Below, piece after piece: positions 54,363-63,831 of a stretch of 64,000 nt of DNA. Origin of the DNA: Natrinema versiforme (GTDB lineage: Archaea; Halobacteriota; Halobacteria; Halobacteriales; Natrialbaceae); assembly GCF_005576615.1 (NCBI RefSeq), contig NZ_CP040330.1, forward strand, positions 3,472,001 to 3,536,000, read 5' to 3'. Made by a program: the position numbers and the translations under genes. The notes under the pieces are model-generated. The model ran no database searches and was not told the DNA's origin. It saw nothing but the letters and a program-made list of their open reading frames with translations. Positions within the stretch are counted from its first letter, which is position 1. Each line of letters starts with the position of its first letter.

Positions 54363-55478
54363 ATGACGATGGGAGAAGCGCAGTCGGTCAATGGGCACGG
54401 GTCCGCCCGGGAGCGAGAGGGATGGGTCACGGGGGCGCTCGTGCTCTTCTGTCTTGGGAGTACGATCGTCACTGTCGTTGCCGGACTGATACAGGTGAGT
54501 TTCGGCGAGTACTCGATGACGTTCGTCGAGGCCTGGAAGGCCGTCTTCAACCCCGCGGTGGTCTTCAACCTCAACGCGTGGTCGGCGTTCCTGTTCGGAA
54601 CCGAACTGCCGGAGATGAGCACCGGCAGCATCGTCATCTGGAACCTCCGGCTGCCGCGGGTGTTCGTCGGGATCATCGCCGGTGCGACGCTCGCGATTTC
54701 CGGAGCGATCTTTCAGGCCGTGACGCGGAACGAACTGGCGAGTCCCTTCGTGCTGGGAGTCAGCTCCGGGGCCGGATTCGCCGTACTGGCGACGCTCGTC
54801 GTCTTCAGCGGGCTCGCGCCATTCCTTCCGCTGATCGCCGCGTTAGGCGGCACGATCGCGTTCGTGATCGTCTACACGATCGCCTGGAAGGGCGGCACGA
54901 ACCCCGTCCGGCTCGTGCTCGCGGGCGTGATCGTCAACATGGTCTTCCAGTCGCTCCAGCAGGGACTGTTCTTCTTCGCGGACGATCTGGGCGTCGTCCA
55001 GACGGCGATCGCGTGGCTCACGGGATCGCTCACCGGTACCGGCTGGGGAGAGGTTCGGATCGCGATCCTGCCGGCGGCCGTCGCGATCGCGATCGCGCTC
55101 GCCGGCGCACGACAGTTGAACGTCCTCATGCTGGGCGAGAGCACCGCGCGATCGCTCGGCATGCGCGTCGAACGAGTCCGGTTTTTCCTCTCGGCCGTCG
55201 CCATCTTGGCCGCCAGCGTCGCGATCGCCGTCGCCGGCGTCGTCAGCTTCTTCGGCCTCGTCGTCCCCCACATCGTCCGGAACACGGTGGGCGGGGACTA
55301 CCGACGACTGATGGTCGGCTGTCTCTTCGCCGGTCCCGCACTGATGGTGACCGCCGACGTGGGCGCGCGGCTCGCACTCGGCGGGACCCAGATTCCGGTC
55401 GGCGTCGTCACCGGGCTGATCGGCGGCCCGTACTTCCTCTATCTGATGCGAAAGCAGCAATCGATGGGTGAGCTATAA
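54363..55478 (+). CDS. FecCD/BtuC-family ABC permease (iron-siderophore type)
   Basis: 371 residues with about ten hydrophobic segments; FecCD family blocks are LRLPRVFVGIIAGATLAISGAIFQAVTRNELASPFVLGVSSGAGF, LMLGESTARSLGMRVERVRF and VAVAGVVSFFGLVVPHIVRNTVGGDYRRLM. Imports a metal complex, most likely ferric siderophore. The DtxR-like palindrome directly at its start indicates iron repression. Stop overlaps the ATPase start by one base. Confidence 0.94.
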   Translation: MTMGEAQSVNGHGSAREREGWVTGALVLFCLGSTIVTVVAGLIQVSFGEYSMTFVEAWKAVFNPAVVFNLNAWSAFLFGTELPEMSTGSIVIWNLRLPRVFVGIIAGATLAISGAIFQAVTRNELASPFVLGVSSGAGFAVLATLVVFSGLAPFLPLIAALGGTIAFVIVYTIAWKGGTNPVRLVLAGVIVNMVFQSLQQGLFFFADDLGVVQTAIAWLTGSLTGTGWGEVRIAILPAAVAIAIALAGARQLNVLMLGESTARSLGMRVERVRFFLSAVAILAASVAIAVAGVVSFFGLVVPHIVRNTVGGDYRRLMVGCLFAGPALMVTADVGARLALGGTQIPVGVVTGLIGGPYFLYLMRKQQSMGEL

Positions 55479-56341
55479 TGTCACGCACACAGCAGGACAC
55501 GAACCGAGAACGGGAGCGGATCACGGACGACAACGGCGTCGCGATCGACAGCGCACTGGTCGGCGACGGTCTCGAGCTCAGTTATCCGACGAGCGAGGAG
55601 ACGATCGTCGACTGCGCTCGCCTCGACGTTCCCGAGGAGGCGGTGACCGCCCTCGTCGGTCCGAACGGCAGCGGCAAGAGTACGCTTCTCAAAGCGCTCT
55701 CGAACCACCTCGAGCCGGATACGGGGTCGGTGCAGATCCACGGCGAGGACCTCGACACCTTCGATCGGAAGGAATTGGCGCGCGAACTGGGCGTCCTCTC
55801 ACAGGAGAACGACTCGCTCAGCTCGATCTCCGTCGAAGACCTCGTCTATCACGGTCGCTACCCGCATCGGGACTTCTTCGACGGCGTCAGCGAAGCGGAT
55901 CATCAGGCGGTCGAACGGGCGATCGAACTGGCGGGAATCGAGGAGATCCGGGACACCGAACTCGGCCAACTGAGCGGCGGGCAAAAGCAGTTGGCCTGGA
56001 TCGCGATGGTACTGGCACAGGACACCGACGTCCTCCTGCTCGACGAGCCGACCACGTTCCTCGATGTCCACCACCAGTTCCGGGTCCTCGAGACGATCCG
56101 CCAACTCAACGAGGAGAAAGGCGTTACCGTCGCCGTCATCCTCCACGACATCTCGCAGGCGGCCCGCTTCGCGGACTATCTGGTCGCGATGCGCGACGGC
56201 AAACTCTACGACTGGGGGCCGCCCGAAGAGGTCGTGACCGAGCAGTTGCTCGCCGACGTCTTCGGCGTCGAGGCGACGGTCACGTACGAGCCCGAACTGC
56301 AGGTGCTGCCCAAGCGAGCGCTGCCGGAGAGCCGGACGTAG
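55478..56341 (+). CDS. ABC transporter ATP-binding protein (FecE/FhuC type)
   Basis: 287 residues; Walker A VGPNGSGKSTLLKALSNHL (about 64-82), signature LGQLSGGQKQLAWIAMVLAQ, Walker B DVLLLDEPTTFLDVHHQFRVL and H-loop VILHDISQAARFAD. Powers the iron-type importer. It is translationally coupled (TAATG) to the permease, and its neighbours supply permease and binding protein. Confidence 0.94.
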   Translation: MSRTQQDTNRERERITDDNGVAIDSALVGDGLELSYPTSEETIVDCARLDVPEEAVTALVGPNGSGKSTLLKALSNHLEPDTGSVQIHGEDLDTFDRKELARELGVLSQENDSLSSISVEDLVYHGRYPHRDFFDGVSEADHQAVERAIELAGIEEIRDTELGQLSGGQKQLAWIAMVLAQDTDVLLLDEPTTFLDVHHQFRVLETIRQLNEEKGVTVAVILHDISQAARFADYLVAMRDGKLYDWGPPEEVVTEQLLADVFGVEATVTYEPELQVLPKRALPESRT

Positions 56342-56375
56342 CGCCGTTTAGGACGATCGCATCGTCTACGACGGC

Positions 56376-56498
56376 ATGACCGACCATCCATCTCTACCAA
56401 CTCAGCGAGCGGCGCGGGGTATCTACCCGGACGAGTTCGGCGACGAGGGGTTGTTCGACCGACGGGCCGCCGCCGATATCGTCATCGGCGATCAGTAG
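56376..56498 (+). CDS. 40-residue ORF, possible gene remnant
   Basis: MTDHPSLPTQRAARGIYPDEFGDEGLFDRRAAADIVIGDQ, encoded 35 nt after the ATPase gene. The amino acid composition is haloarchaeal, but nothing identifies a family. It may be the truncated N-terminus of a former gene between the ATPase and the binding protein, or a small protein. Confidence 0.3.
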   Translation: MTDHPSLPTQRAARGIYPDEFGDEGLFDRRAAADIVIGDQ

Positions 56499-56551
56499 CG
56501 CTCGAGCGGGTCGAGCCGCCGTCGCGATCGGATGCGGAATACTTTTGTTGT

Positions 56552-56567
56552 TTTAGGCTAGCCTAAA
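56552..56567. promoter_or_regulatory. Perfect DtxR/IdeR-like palindrome before the binding protein
   Basis: TTTAGGCTAGCCTAAA is a 16-nt perfect palindrome ending 4 nt before the ATG at 56572. It contains the TTAGG...CCTAA halves of iron-repressor boxes and matches the variant at 54349. It places the substrate-binding gene under its own iron control. Confidence 0.78.
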
Positions 56568-56571
56568 GATA

Positions 56572-57687
56572 ATGAGTGACGAACGGACGTGGACGCGACG
56601 CAACGTGCTTCGAACGAGCGGGACCATCGCGGGCGTGAGCGCACTGGCCGGCTGTATCAGCGGTGACGGATCGGACAACGACGACAGCGAGGATGTCGAT
56701 CCGTACACGGTCTCGATGCAACCGGTCGGCGATGTCGAGTTCGAGTCGGTTCCCCAGACATGGGCCGCCGGCACCGCGGATTGGGCCGACATGGGGATCG
56801 CACTGGGTCAGGAGCCGCCGTCGGACCTCTATCTCACGCGGCGGCTCCATACGGGGTATTACGAAGATATTCCCGACGTGAGCGTCGATCCGGACGAGAT
56901 CGATTCGCTCTGGGACGACGAACTGACGCGCGAAGAGTTCCTAAACCTTGCCGAGGAAGTGGATCTCTTCGTCATGGATCCGAAATTCCTCAAGGGACGG
57001 GCCGACTGGAGCGACGACGACATCGAGCAGGTCGAAGCGACGGGGACACCGTTCTTCGGGAACAGTATCACCTCTCGGGACTACTCGTGGCATCAGGACT
57101 ACGACTACCTCACGATGTACGAGGCCTTCGAGAAACTCGCCGAAGTCTTTCAGGAACAGGAACGCTACGACGAGTTCGAGACGCTGCACGAGGAGTTCCA
57201 GTCGGAACTCGAGACCGTCGTTCCCTCGGGCGACCGACCTGAGGCAGCAGTCCTGTACCCGCAGATGGAGGACGACTCGTTTCTCCCCTACGTCATCGAC
57301 GAGTCGACGAGTTACAAACACCTGCGGGACCTCGGCGTCGAGGACGCGCTCGCGAACACCGGTGTCAAGGACTTCCACAGCGACCGCGGGGCGATCGATT
57401 ACGAGACCCTGCTCGAGGTCGACCCGGAGTATATCCTGCTTCGCACCGAACAATACCTCACCGAGGAGGAGTTCCAGCAGAACTTCGTCGGACCGATGGA
57501 AAACCACAACGTCGGTCGGGAACTGACGGCCGTCCAGGACGGCAACATCTCCAAGGCGCTCCCGTTCTATCAGGGCCCGATCATCAACCTCGTCGCCACT
57601 CAGCGGTTGGCCCAGCAGCTCTACGGCGTCGAGGATGCCCTGTTTGACCCACAGGAAGTCAGCGACATCGTCAACGGCGACTTCTGA
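56572..57687 (+). CDS. Iron-type ABC transporter substrate-binding lipoprotein
   Basis: 371 residues. Signal TWTRRNVLRTSGTIAGVSALAGC combines Tat twin Arg and a lipobox; mature part is anchored outside the membrane. The rest fits FepB/FhuD-type binding proteins (VEATGTPFFGNSITSRDYSW; VVPSGDRPEAAVLYPQMEDD; LEVDPEYILLRTEQYL). It probably captures a ferric siderophore for the FecCD permease. A palindromic terminator at 57690-57707 follows. Confidence 0.88.
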   Translation: MSDERTWTRRNVLRTSGTIAGVSALAGCISGDGSDNDDSEDVDPYTVSMQPVGDVEFESVPQTWAAGTADWADMGIALGQEPPSDLYLTRRLHTGYYEDIPDVSVDPDEIDSLWDDELTREEFLNLAEEVDLFVMDPKFLKGRADWSDDDIEQVEATGTPFFGNSITSRDYSWHQDYDYLTMYEAFEKLAEVFQEQERYDEFETLHEEFQSELETVVPSGDRPEAAVLYPQMEDDSFLPYVIDESTSYKHLRDLGVEDALANTGVKDFHSDRGAIDYETLLEVDPEYILLRTEQYLTEEEFQQNFVGPMENHNVGRELTAVQDGNISKALPFYQGPIINLVATQRLAQQLYGVEDALFDPQEVSDIVNGDF

Positions 57688-57689
57688 AC

Positions 57690-57707
57690 GGCCCGCTCGA
57701 GCGGGCC
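57690..57707 (+). terminator. Palindromic hairpin after the binding-protein gene
   Basis: GGCCCGCTCGAGCGGGCC is a perfect 18-nt palindrome starting 2 nt after the stop codon, and a short T-run (TTT at 57715-57717) follows. A likely transcription end for the iron operon. Confidence 0.5.
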
Positions 57708-57754
57708 CGATACGTTTCAAAACGCATTTGATGGTCTAAATACATTTATCAGTA

Positions 57755-58981
57755 ATGGATGGTGATCGCGGGTGGAAGCGACGCGACCTCCTTCGAACGG
57801 GTGGAGTCGTTGCCGGTGGAAGCGCAGTGGCGGGCTGTCTCAGCGGTGACAGCGATGAAAACGACGGCGAGAGCGACGATACTAACGCCACCGGTTACGA
57901 GAACAACGAGGACAGCGGTGCGGTCGACGATGCTGACGACATCAGTAGCGCTGAGAGAGAAGAAAACGACGAGAACACGGAAGACGACGAGGACGCCGCG
58001 ATCACGGTATCGATGCCGCCGGTCGGCGAGGTCGCGTTCGAGTCAATCCCCGAGACGTGGGCCGCGAACAACGGCTCCTGGGCCGACATGGGGATCGCGC
58101 TCGGACAGGACCCGCCCGAAGCGGTCTATCTCGCCAATCGGTACCACACGCAGTACTACGACGAAATCCCCAAGGTGAGCGTCGATTCAGGTGAGACCGA
58201 CTCACTCTGGAACAACGAACTGACCATCGAGGAGTTTCTAGCGTTGAGCGAGGATGTGGATGTCTTCGTCATGGACCCGAATTTCCTCGTACAATGAGGC
58301 GGCTGGAGCGACGATGGCATCGACGTAATCGAGTCGACGGGGACACCCTTTTTCGGGAACAGCAGCTTCTCGCGGGGCTACGAGTGGCACGACTACGAGC
58401 ACCTCTCACTGTACGAGGCGTTCGAGAAGCTCTCGCAGGTCTTCGACGAGAGCGATCGGTACGCGGCGTTCGAGTCACTCCACGCCGAGTTCCAGTCTCG
58501 TCTCGATGAGATCGTCCCACCAGTGGACGAACGGCCCGAGGTCGCGATCTTGTGGCCGGTCACGGAAGCAGAGTTTCTCCCGTACGTGATCAACGAGGGG
58601 ACGAGTTTCAAACAGTGGCGGGACCTCGGCGTTCGCGACGCCTTCGCCGAGGCCGACGCGGTCGATAGCGCCGCTTTGGCGGGATCGATCGACTACGAAC
58701 CGTTGCTCCGAATCGATCCCGACGTGCTGTTGCTCCGCGGAAATGAGGACAAGAGCGCTGAAGAGTTCTGGAACACGGTCGTCGAACGGATGAAGCGACA
58801 CGACACCGGGAGCGAGCTGACGGCCGTTCGGAACGATGCCGTCTACCGCGGCGGCCCGCTCTATCAGGGTCCGATCAGCAACCTCGTCGTTACCGAGCGC
58901 GCGGCCGGACAGCTCTACGATGTCGACGACGAACTGTTCGATCGACAGCGGGTCAGCGACATCGTCAACGGTACCTTCTGA
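57755..58981 (+). pseudogene. Second substrate-binding lipoprotein gene, broken by an in-frame TGA
   Basis: The reading frame from 57755 to 58981 (409 codons with final stop) is a paralog of the gene at 56572. The signal WKRRDLLRTGGVVAGGSAVAGC and a longer acidic linker are intact. TGA at 58295-58297 falls where the paralog has Arg (FLKGRADW versus FLVQ*GGW). Both sides remain in the same frame, and the 228 codons after the stop encode the full C-terminal domain (VIESTGTPFFGNSSF; PEVAILWPVTEAEFLPYVIN). One CGA-to-TGA change, a sequencing error or read-through could explain it. As written it gives a 180-residue fragment. Confidence 0.82.
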
Positions 58982-59084
58982 ACGGCCGTCGACCGGCTTC
59001 TCGAGCAGTGACCCGAGGCCCCGCTCGAACTATTGGGGCCGATCTCTCAACTCCCTAGCTACGAACAGCGTCGACCGCAGCCGG

Positions 59085-61433
59085 TTACTGCGACTCGGCC
59101 CACGTGAATTCCTCCCGATCGTCCCCTGATGACTCGCCAGTCCCGTCAGCCGTTGATTCGTCCGCATTGCGAGACCCTGCCTCATCTCCCCCGCGGTGAG
59201 CCGGTTCGAGATCAGTGGTCGGCTCGCTCGAGACCTCGAAGGACGACAGCGCGTCGGAGAGATCTCGCGCACGGTCGGACAGCGACGTAGCGGTGTGGGA
59301 GACTTCGACGAGCGACGAGGTCTGTTCTTCGGCGGCCGCCGCGACCGTCTCGGCCTCGGCGCTGGTCTCCTCGCTGATCGCCGTCACGTCCTCGGTCATG
59401 GTCACGACCTCTTGGGTCGCGCCGGCCTGCTGTTGAGTCGCCGCCGAAATCTCCTGAACCCCGTCGTTGGTCTCCTCGGCGAACGCCGATATCTCCTCGA
59501 GGGCCGCGACCGAGGACTCGACCGCGCTGCGGTGGTCCGCGATCCGGTCGTCCGTCTCCCGAACCACGGTCGCGACCCGCTCGGTTCGGGTGCTGACCCG
59601 CTCGAGCCGTTCCTCGATGGTCGTCGCCGCCTCTTGGGTGTCCTCGGCGAGCGACTTGACCTGATCGGCGACCGCGGTGAACTCCGCGTCTCCCGAACTC
59701 GAGCGCGCGGCCTCGATGCTCGCGTTGAGCGCGAGCATGTTCGTCTCCTCGGTCACGTCGCCGATGAACTCGAGGAGGTCGTCGATCGCGTCGATCTCGT
59801 CCTCGAGCCGCGTCACTTCCGCGACGGCCTCGTCGGCCTCGTCCTCGATGGCGTTCATGCCGTCGATCGCACGGCGGGCGGACTCGCGAGCGTCCGCGCT
59901 CGTCGTGGCAGTCCGCTCCGCGAGAGACGCGACCTGCGAGGCGGTCGCGGCGATCTGTTCGGTCGTCGTCGAGAGGTCGTCGATCTCGGTGCTGATCGCG
60001 GCGAACTGGTCGCTCTGGCGCTCCGCCCCGTCGGCGATCTGCTGGATCGACGTGGTCACCTGTTCGGAGGCCGACCGCACCTCGACGACGCCCTCGGCCG
60101 TCGAATCGGCCGTCTCGTCGACCGCGTCGGCGAAGGCCCGCGCCGCGGCCACCGTCGCCTCGATGTCGTCCATCATCTCATTGAACTCCGCGGCGACCGT
60201 CTCCATGGCCTCGCTCTCGGCGTCGGGCTCGAGTCGCCGCGTGAGATCGCCCGCGGCGCAGGCCCGCATCGTCTCGCCGTACTCGTCGGCCGTCCGCTCG
60301 AGGTGGCGGGAGAACTGCTCGGACTCGGATCGCGCCTGTTCGGCCTCCGTGCGGGCCATCTCGGCCTCCTCGAGACGGTCGCGCAGCGACCGGCGCATCC
60401 GGTCGATCGACCGGTGGAGGTCGCCGAGTTCGTCGCGTCGCTCCGACTCGACGGGGTCGTCGAGTTTGCCGTCCTCGATCGCCGCCGCGCGGGCGGAGAG
60501 CGACCGCAACTCACCGGCGGTGTTCCGGCCGACCGTCAGGCCGAGTACGAGCATGCCGCCGAACGTAACGGCGAGCATCGCAAGGATCCAGTTCGAGATG
60601 CTCGACTGGAGCGCGTAGGCCTCCGAGGCGGGGACGCGGGTCGTCAGTGTCCAGCCTTCGTTCCCGACGGCCGCGTAGCCGACGACGGTCTCGCCGTCAT
60701 CTTCCTCGAGCGAGATCGTCCCGGATTCGGCCGCGGTCTCGCTCGACTCGAGGACGTCGTCTTCGAGCAGCAGCGAGTGGTCCTCGGCGAGGACGACCGT
60801 CCCGTCCTCGTCGGCGACGATGACATCGGCCGTCTCGTCGGTGCCGATCATGTATCGGGACAGCGACTCGAGATCGACTAACCCGACGACGACGCGGTCG
60901 GACTCGCCCGGGACCTGACTGACGGCAAGTATTGCGGGCCGGCCGTCATCGGTCTCGAACGGCTCGGAGAAGACGACCTGTGACCCGTCGGCCGTTGCAG
61001 CCGAAACGTGTTCCTCAACTGTGGCACTGAGAGTGGTGTCGTCGGCGATGATTTCGTTCGCGCCGGCGTTCGCGTGCACGGTCCCCGTCTCAGCGTCGAC
61101 GTAGTATGCCCCCTCGAACGCGGTCCGGTCGGTCACCCGGTGTAAGGAGTTGGCGATCGCGACCCGCTCGTCGTTGCGAAACGCCGTCGATCGGGGCAGC
61201 GATCCCAGATACCGTTCGGTCGACGTGAACCAGATGTCGAGCCGGTTCGCGTCCTGCTCCGCATCGGTGACGAGTTGCGATTCGACGTCGGATTGGAGTT
61301 CGTTGCCGGTGTGTGCGTAGATACTGCCGCCGAACAGCCCCACGATGAGGACGATGACGACGAGCGCAGCGAGGAATCGCAACGCGTAGCTGCGACGAAC
61401 ACCCGGAATTCCCTCCCACGGATTCGGACCCAT
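59085..61433 (-). CDS. Methyl-accepting chemotaxis protein (transducer)
   Basis: 782 residues. A first helix (about 15-40, YALRFLAALVVIVLIVGLFGGSIYA), an extracellular Cache-like domain, a second helix (about 278-301), a HAMP region, and the signalling domain with the hairpin tip IGDVTEETNMLALNASIEAARSSSGDAEFTAVADQVKSLAEDTQEAATTIEERLERV. Controls flagellar behaviour through CheA/CheW in response to an external ligand not predictable here. Acidic C-terminal tail. It is convergent with the binding-lipoprotein pseudogene. Confidence 0.95.
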   Translation of the reverse strand: MGPNPWEGIPGVRRSYALRFLAALVVIVLIVGLFGGSIYAHTGNELQSDVESQLVTDAEQDANRLDIWFTSTERYLGSLPRSTAFRNDERVAIANSLHRVTDRTAFEGAYYVDAETGTVHANAGANEIIADDTTLSATVEEHVSAATADGSQVVFSEPFETDDGRPAILAVSQVPGESDRVVVGLVDLESLSRYMIGTDETADVIVADEDGTVVLAEDHSLLLEDDVLESSETAAESGTISLEEDDGETVVGYAAVGNEGWTLTTRVPASEAYALQSSISNWILAMLAVTFGGMLVLGLTVGRNTAGELRSLSARAAAIEDGKLDDPVESERRDELGDLHRSIDRMRRSLRDRLEEAEMARTEAEQARSESEQFSRHLERTADEYGETMRACAAGDLTRRLEPDAESEAMETVAAEFNEMMDDIEATVAAARAFADAVDETADSTAEGVVEVRSASEQVTTSIQQIADGAERQSDQFAAISTEIDDLSTTTEQIAATASQVASLAERTATTSADARESARRAIDGMNAIEDEADEAVAEVTRLEDEIDAIDDLLEFIGDVTEETNMLALNASIEAARSSSGDAEFTAVADQVKSLAEDTQEAATTIEERLERVSTRTERVATVVRETDDRIADHRSAVESSVAALEEISAFAEETNDGVQEISAATQQQAGATQEVVTMTEDVTAISEETSAEAETVAAAAEEQTSSLVEVSHTATSLSDRARDLSDALSSFEVSSEPTTDLEPAHRGGDEAGSRNADESTADGTGESSGDDREEFTWAESQ

Positions 61434-61617
61434 CGAGTTGGAAATTCGACCACCCTCGTATGTAAGTCGCTAAGAGCGGTATATACTGCTATAGACCACA
61501 ATTACCGCTCGATACCGGTACGGTTAGATACCGATCCGACCGCCGAGCGGACGGCGATCGATCGGCGGGTCAGCGCAGTCCGAACCGCTGAAATACCGTC
61601 CCATCCTAGTGGGGTTC

Positions 61618-63684
61618 GTGTCGAAGCAGGTCCAGCAGGTCGAAACGATATTCTGTCACGAAACGGGCGACGACTACCTCGTCGTCGTCGAACGTGACGG
61701 CAAACGGCTGTTCCGTGCGAAACTCGGACTCTCCGAAACCTCGGCCGGCCCCCGCCCCGCCAAGTTCCGGCTGAAGCAGGGCTCGAGCGAGGAGCCGCGC
61801 CAGCCCGACGAGTTCGTCGAACTCGCCCGCCGAGCGAAGCGGATCCGCATCTCCGAACAGACCTCCGCCGCCGGACGACGGGATCTACGGGAGATGCTCG
61901 AGGGCTACCAACTCGAGGACAAGGCAAAGACCGTCAGGACCTGTCGCTACTGCGCCTCCGCGGGCCGATACTCGCCGATCACGACCGAAACTGCCGTCAA
62001 GGACGACAACGACTGGATCTGTCGGGACTGCGCCCGGCAGGAACTCGAGCGCCAGCTCTCGTTTTCCGGCGGCGGTGCGGTATCGGGCGCCGCAAAGGAA
62101 CGACTCGAGGATCTCATGATGGAGGTCCAGGATCTCGAGCGGATCGTCAATCTGCTCAAGGGCCAGCTGGATCCCGATCTGACGAAGTTCGATACCATCT
62201 CGGCGACGACGGACGAGGTCGATCCCGTCCGCACCGACTCGCTGAACCTGCATCCGGGGCTCCAGAACCTGCTCGAGGACCGGTTCGATACCCTGCTGCC
62301 GGTCCAGAGCCTCTCCGTCGAGCACGGCCTTTTCGATGGTGACGACCAGTTGGTCGTCTCCGCGACGGCGACCGGGAAGACCCTCGTCGGCGAACTGGCA
62401 GGGATCAATCGCGTGTTGAACAACAAGGGGACGATGCTCTTTCTCGTTCCCCTCGTGGCGCTTGCAAACCAGAAGTACGAGGACTTTCAGGACGAGTACG
62501 GCCACCTCGTCGACGTCTCCATTCGGGTGGGCGCGAGCCGAGTCGCCGACGAGGGCGAGCGGTTCGACCCCAACGCCGACGTCATCGTCGGCACCTACGA
62601 GGGGATCGACCATGCCCTGCGGACGGGCAAGGACATGGGCGACATCGGGACCGTCGTCATCGACGAGGTCCACACGCTCAAGGAGGAAGACCGGGGCCAC
62701 CGACTCGACGGCCTGATCTCCCGGCTCAAGTACACCTGCGAACAGCGGGCGACGCGCCGGGACGACTACGGCGGCGCACAGTGGGTCTACCTCTCAGCGA
62801 CCGTCGGCAATCCCGAACAGCTCACGGAGGCTCTCGAGGCGACGCTCATCGAGTTCGAGGAGCGACCGGTGCCGATCGAGCGCCACGTCACCTTCGCGGA
62901 CGGCCAGGAGAAGGTCCGCGTCGAGAACAAACTCGTCAGACGCGAGTTCGACAGCGAGTCCTCGAAGGGGTATCGCGGCCAGACGATTATCTTCACCAAC
63001 TCCCGGCGGCGCTGTCACGAGATTTCGCGGAAACTCGACTACTCGGCCGCGCCCTACCACGCCGGCCTCGACTACAAGCGCCGGAAGGAGGTCGAACGGA
63101 AGTTCGGCGAGCAGGAACTGTCCGCGGTCGTCACGACCGCCGCGCTCGCGGCGGGGGTCGACTTCCCCGCCTCGCAGGTGATCTTCGACTCGCTAGCGAT
63201 GGGCATCGAGTGGCTCTCGGTCCAGGAATTCCACCAGATGCTCGGCCGCGCGGGCCGGCCCGACTACCACGACAAGGGCACGGTGTACGTCCTCGTCGAA
63301 CCCGACACGGCCTACCACAACTCGATGGAGATGACCGAAGACGAGGTCGCCTTCAAGTTACTCAAAGGAGAAATGGAGTCGGTCATGACCCACTACGACG
63401 AGGCCGCCGCCGTCGAGGAAACGCTTGCGAACATCACGGTCGGCGGCAAGGCCGCGAAGGCGCTCAACGACCGCATGCTCGGCGAAGTCCCCACGAAACA
63501 CGCCATCGGGAAGCTCCTCGAGTACGACTTCATCGACGGCTTCGAGCCCACGCCGCTGGGTCAGGTCGTCACCGAACACTTCCTGGAGCCCGGACAGGCC
63601 TTCATGATCCTCGACGGTATCCGGAAGGACGCCCACCCCTACGAACTCGTCGCGGACCTCGAGCTTCGCGATACCGATCTGTAA
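61618..63684 (+). CDS. DEAD/DEAH-box helicase with N-terminal zinc module
   Basis: 688 residues. The N-terminal part carries CRYCASAG (about 104-111) and WICRDCARQ, a probable zinc ribbon. Helicase motifs follow in order: Walker A VVSATATGKTLVGE (about 244-257), DEVH box VVIDEVHTL, LSATVGNPEQL (motif III), and the C-terminal half with IIFTNSRRRCHEISRKL, TAALAAGVDFPASQVIFDS and QMLGRAGRPDY (motif VI). Ski2/Hel308-like superfamily 2; role in RNA or DNA metabolism unresolved. Start GTG 61618 or 61609 are both possible; the family usually begins at the former. Confidence 0.9.
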   Translation: MSKQVQQVETIFCHETGDDYLVVVERDGKRLFRAKLGLSETSAGPRPAKFRLKQGSSEEPRQPDEFVELARRAKRIRISEQTSAAGRRDLREMLEGYQLEDKAKTVRTCRYCASAGRYSPITTETAVKDDNDWICRDCARQELERQLSFSGGGAVSGAAKERLEDLMMEVQDLERIVNLLKGQLDPDLTKFDTISATTDEVDPVRTDSLNLHPGLQNLLEDRFDTLLPVQSLSVEHGLFDGDDQLVVSATATGKTLVGELAGINRVLNNKGTMLFLVPLVALANQKYEDFQDEYGHLVDVSIRVGASRVADEGERFDPNADVIVGTYEGIDHALRTGKDMGDIGTVVIDEVHTLKEEDRGHRLDGLISRLKYTCEQRATRRDDYGGAQWVYLSATVGNPEQLTEALEATLIEFEERPVPIERHVTFADGQEKVRVENKLVRREFDSESSKGYRGQTIIFTNSRRRCHEISRKLDYSAAPYHAGLDYKRRKEVERKFGEQELSAVVTTAALAAGVDFPASQVIFDSLAMGIEWLSVQEFHQMLGRAGRPDYHDKGTVYVLVEPDTAYHNSMEMTEDEVAFKLLKGEMESVMTHYDEAAAVEETLANITVGGKAAKALNDRMLGEVPTKHAIGKLLEYDFIDGFEPTPLGQVVTEHFLEPGQAFMILDGIRKDAHPYELVADLELRDTDL

Positions 63685-63831
63685 CGCTCGATTCAGATCG
63701 AATCGGGACCGACCGATGGCGACCCGTTTCGCGGCCACAACCGTTTTTACTGACCTGTCGGCGGCCGGAACGGTAAAGAGCGAGAGGAACCAATCGATGT
63801 CCAACGCGGGGATGTCCCCGAGACTGTCACT

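Noticed and set aside
57755-58297. The 180-residue frame as an independent short lipoprotein
   Set aside because: The remainder of the binding-protein domain continues in the same frame after the TGA, so a broken gene is the simpler reading.
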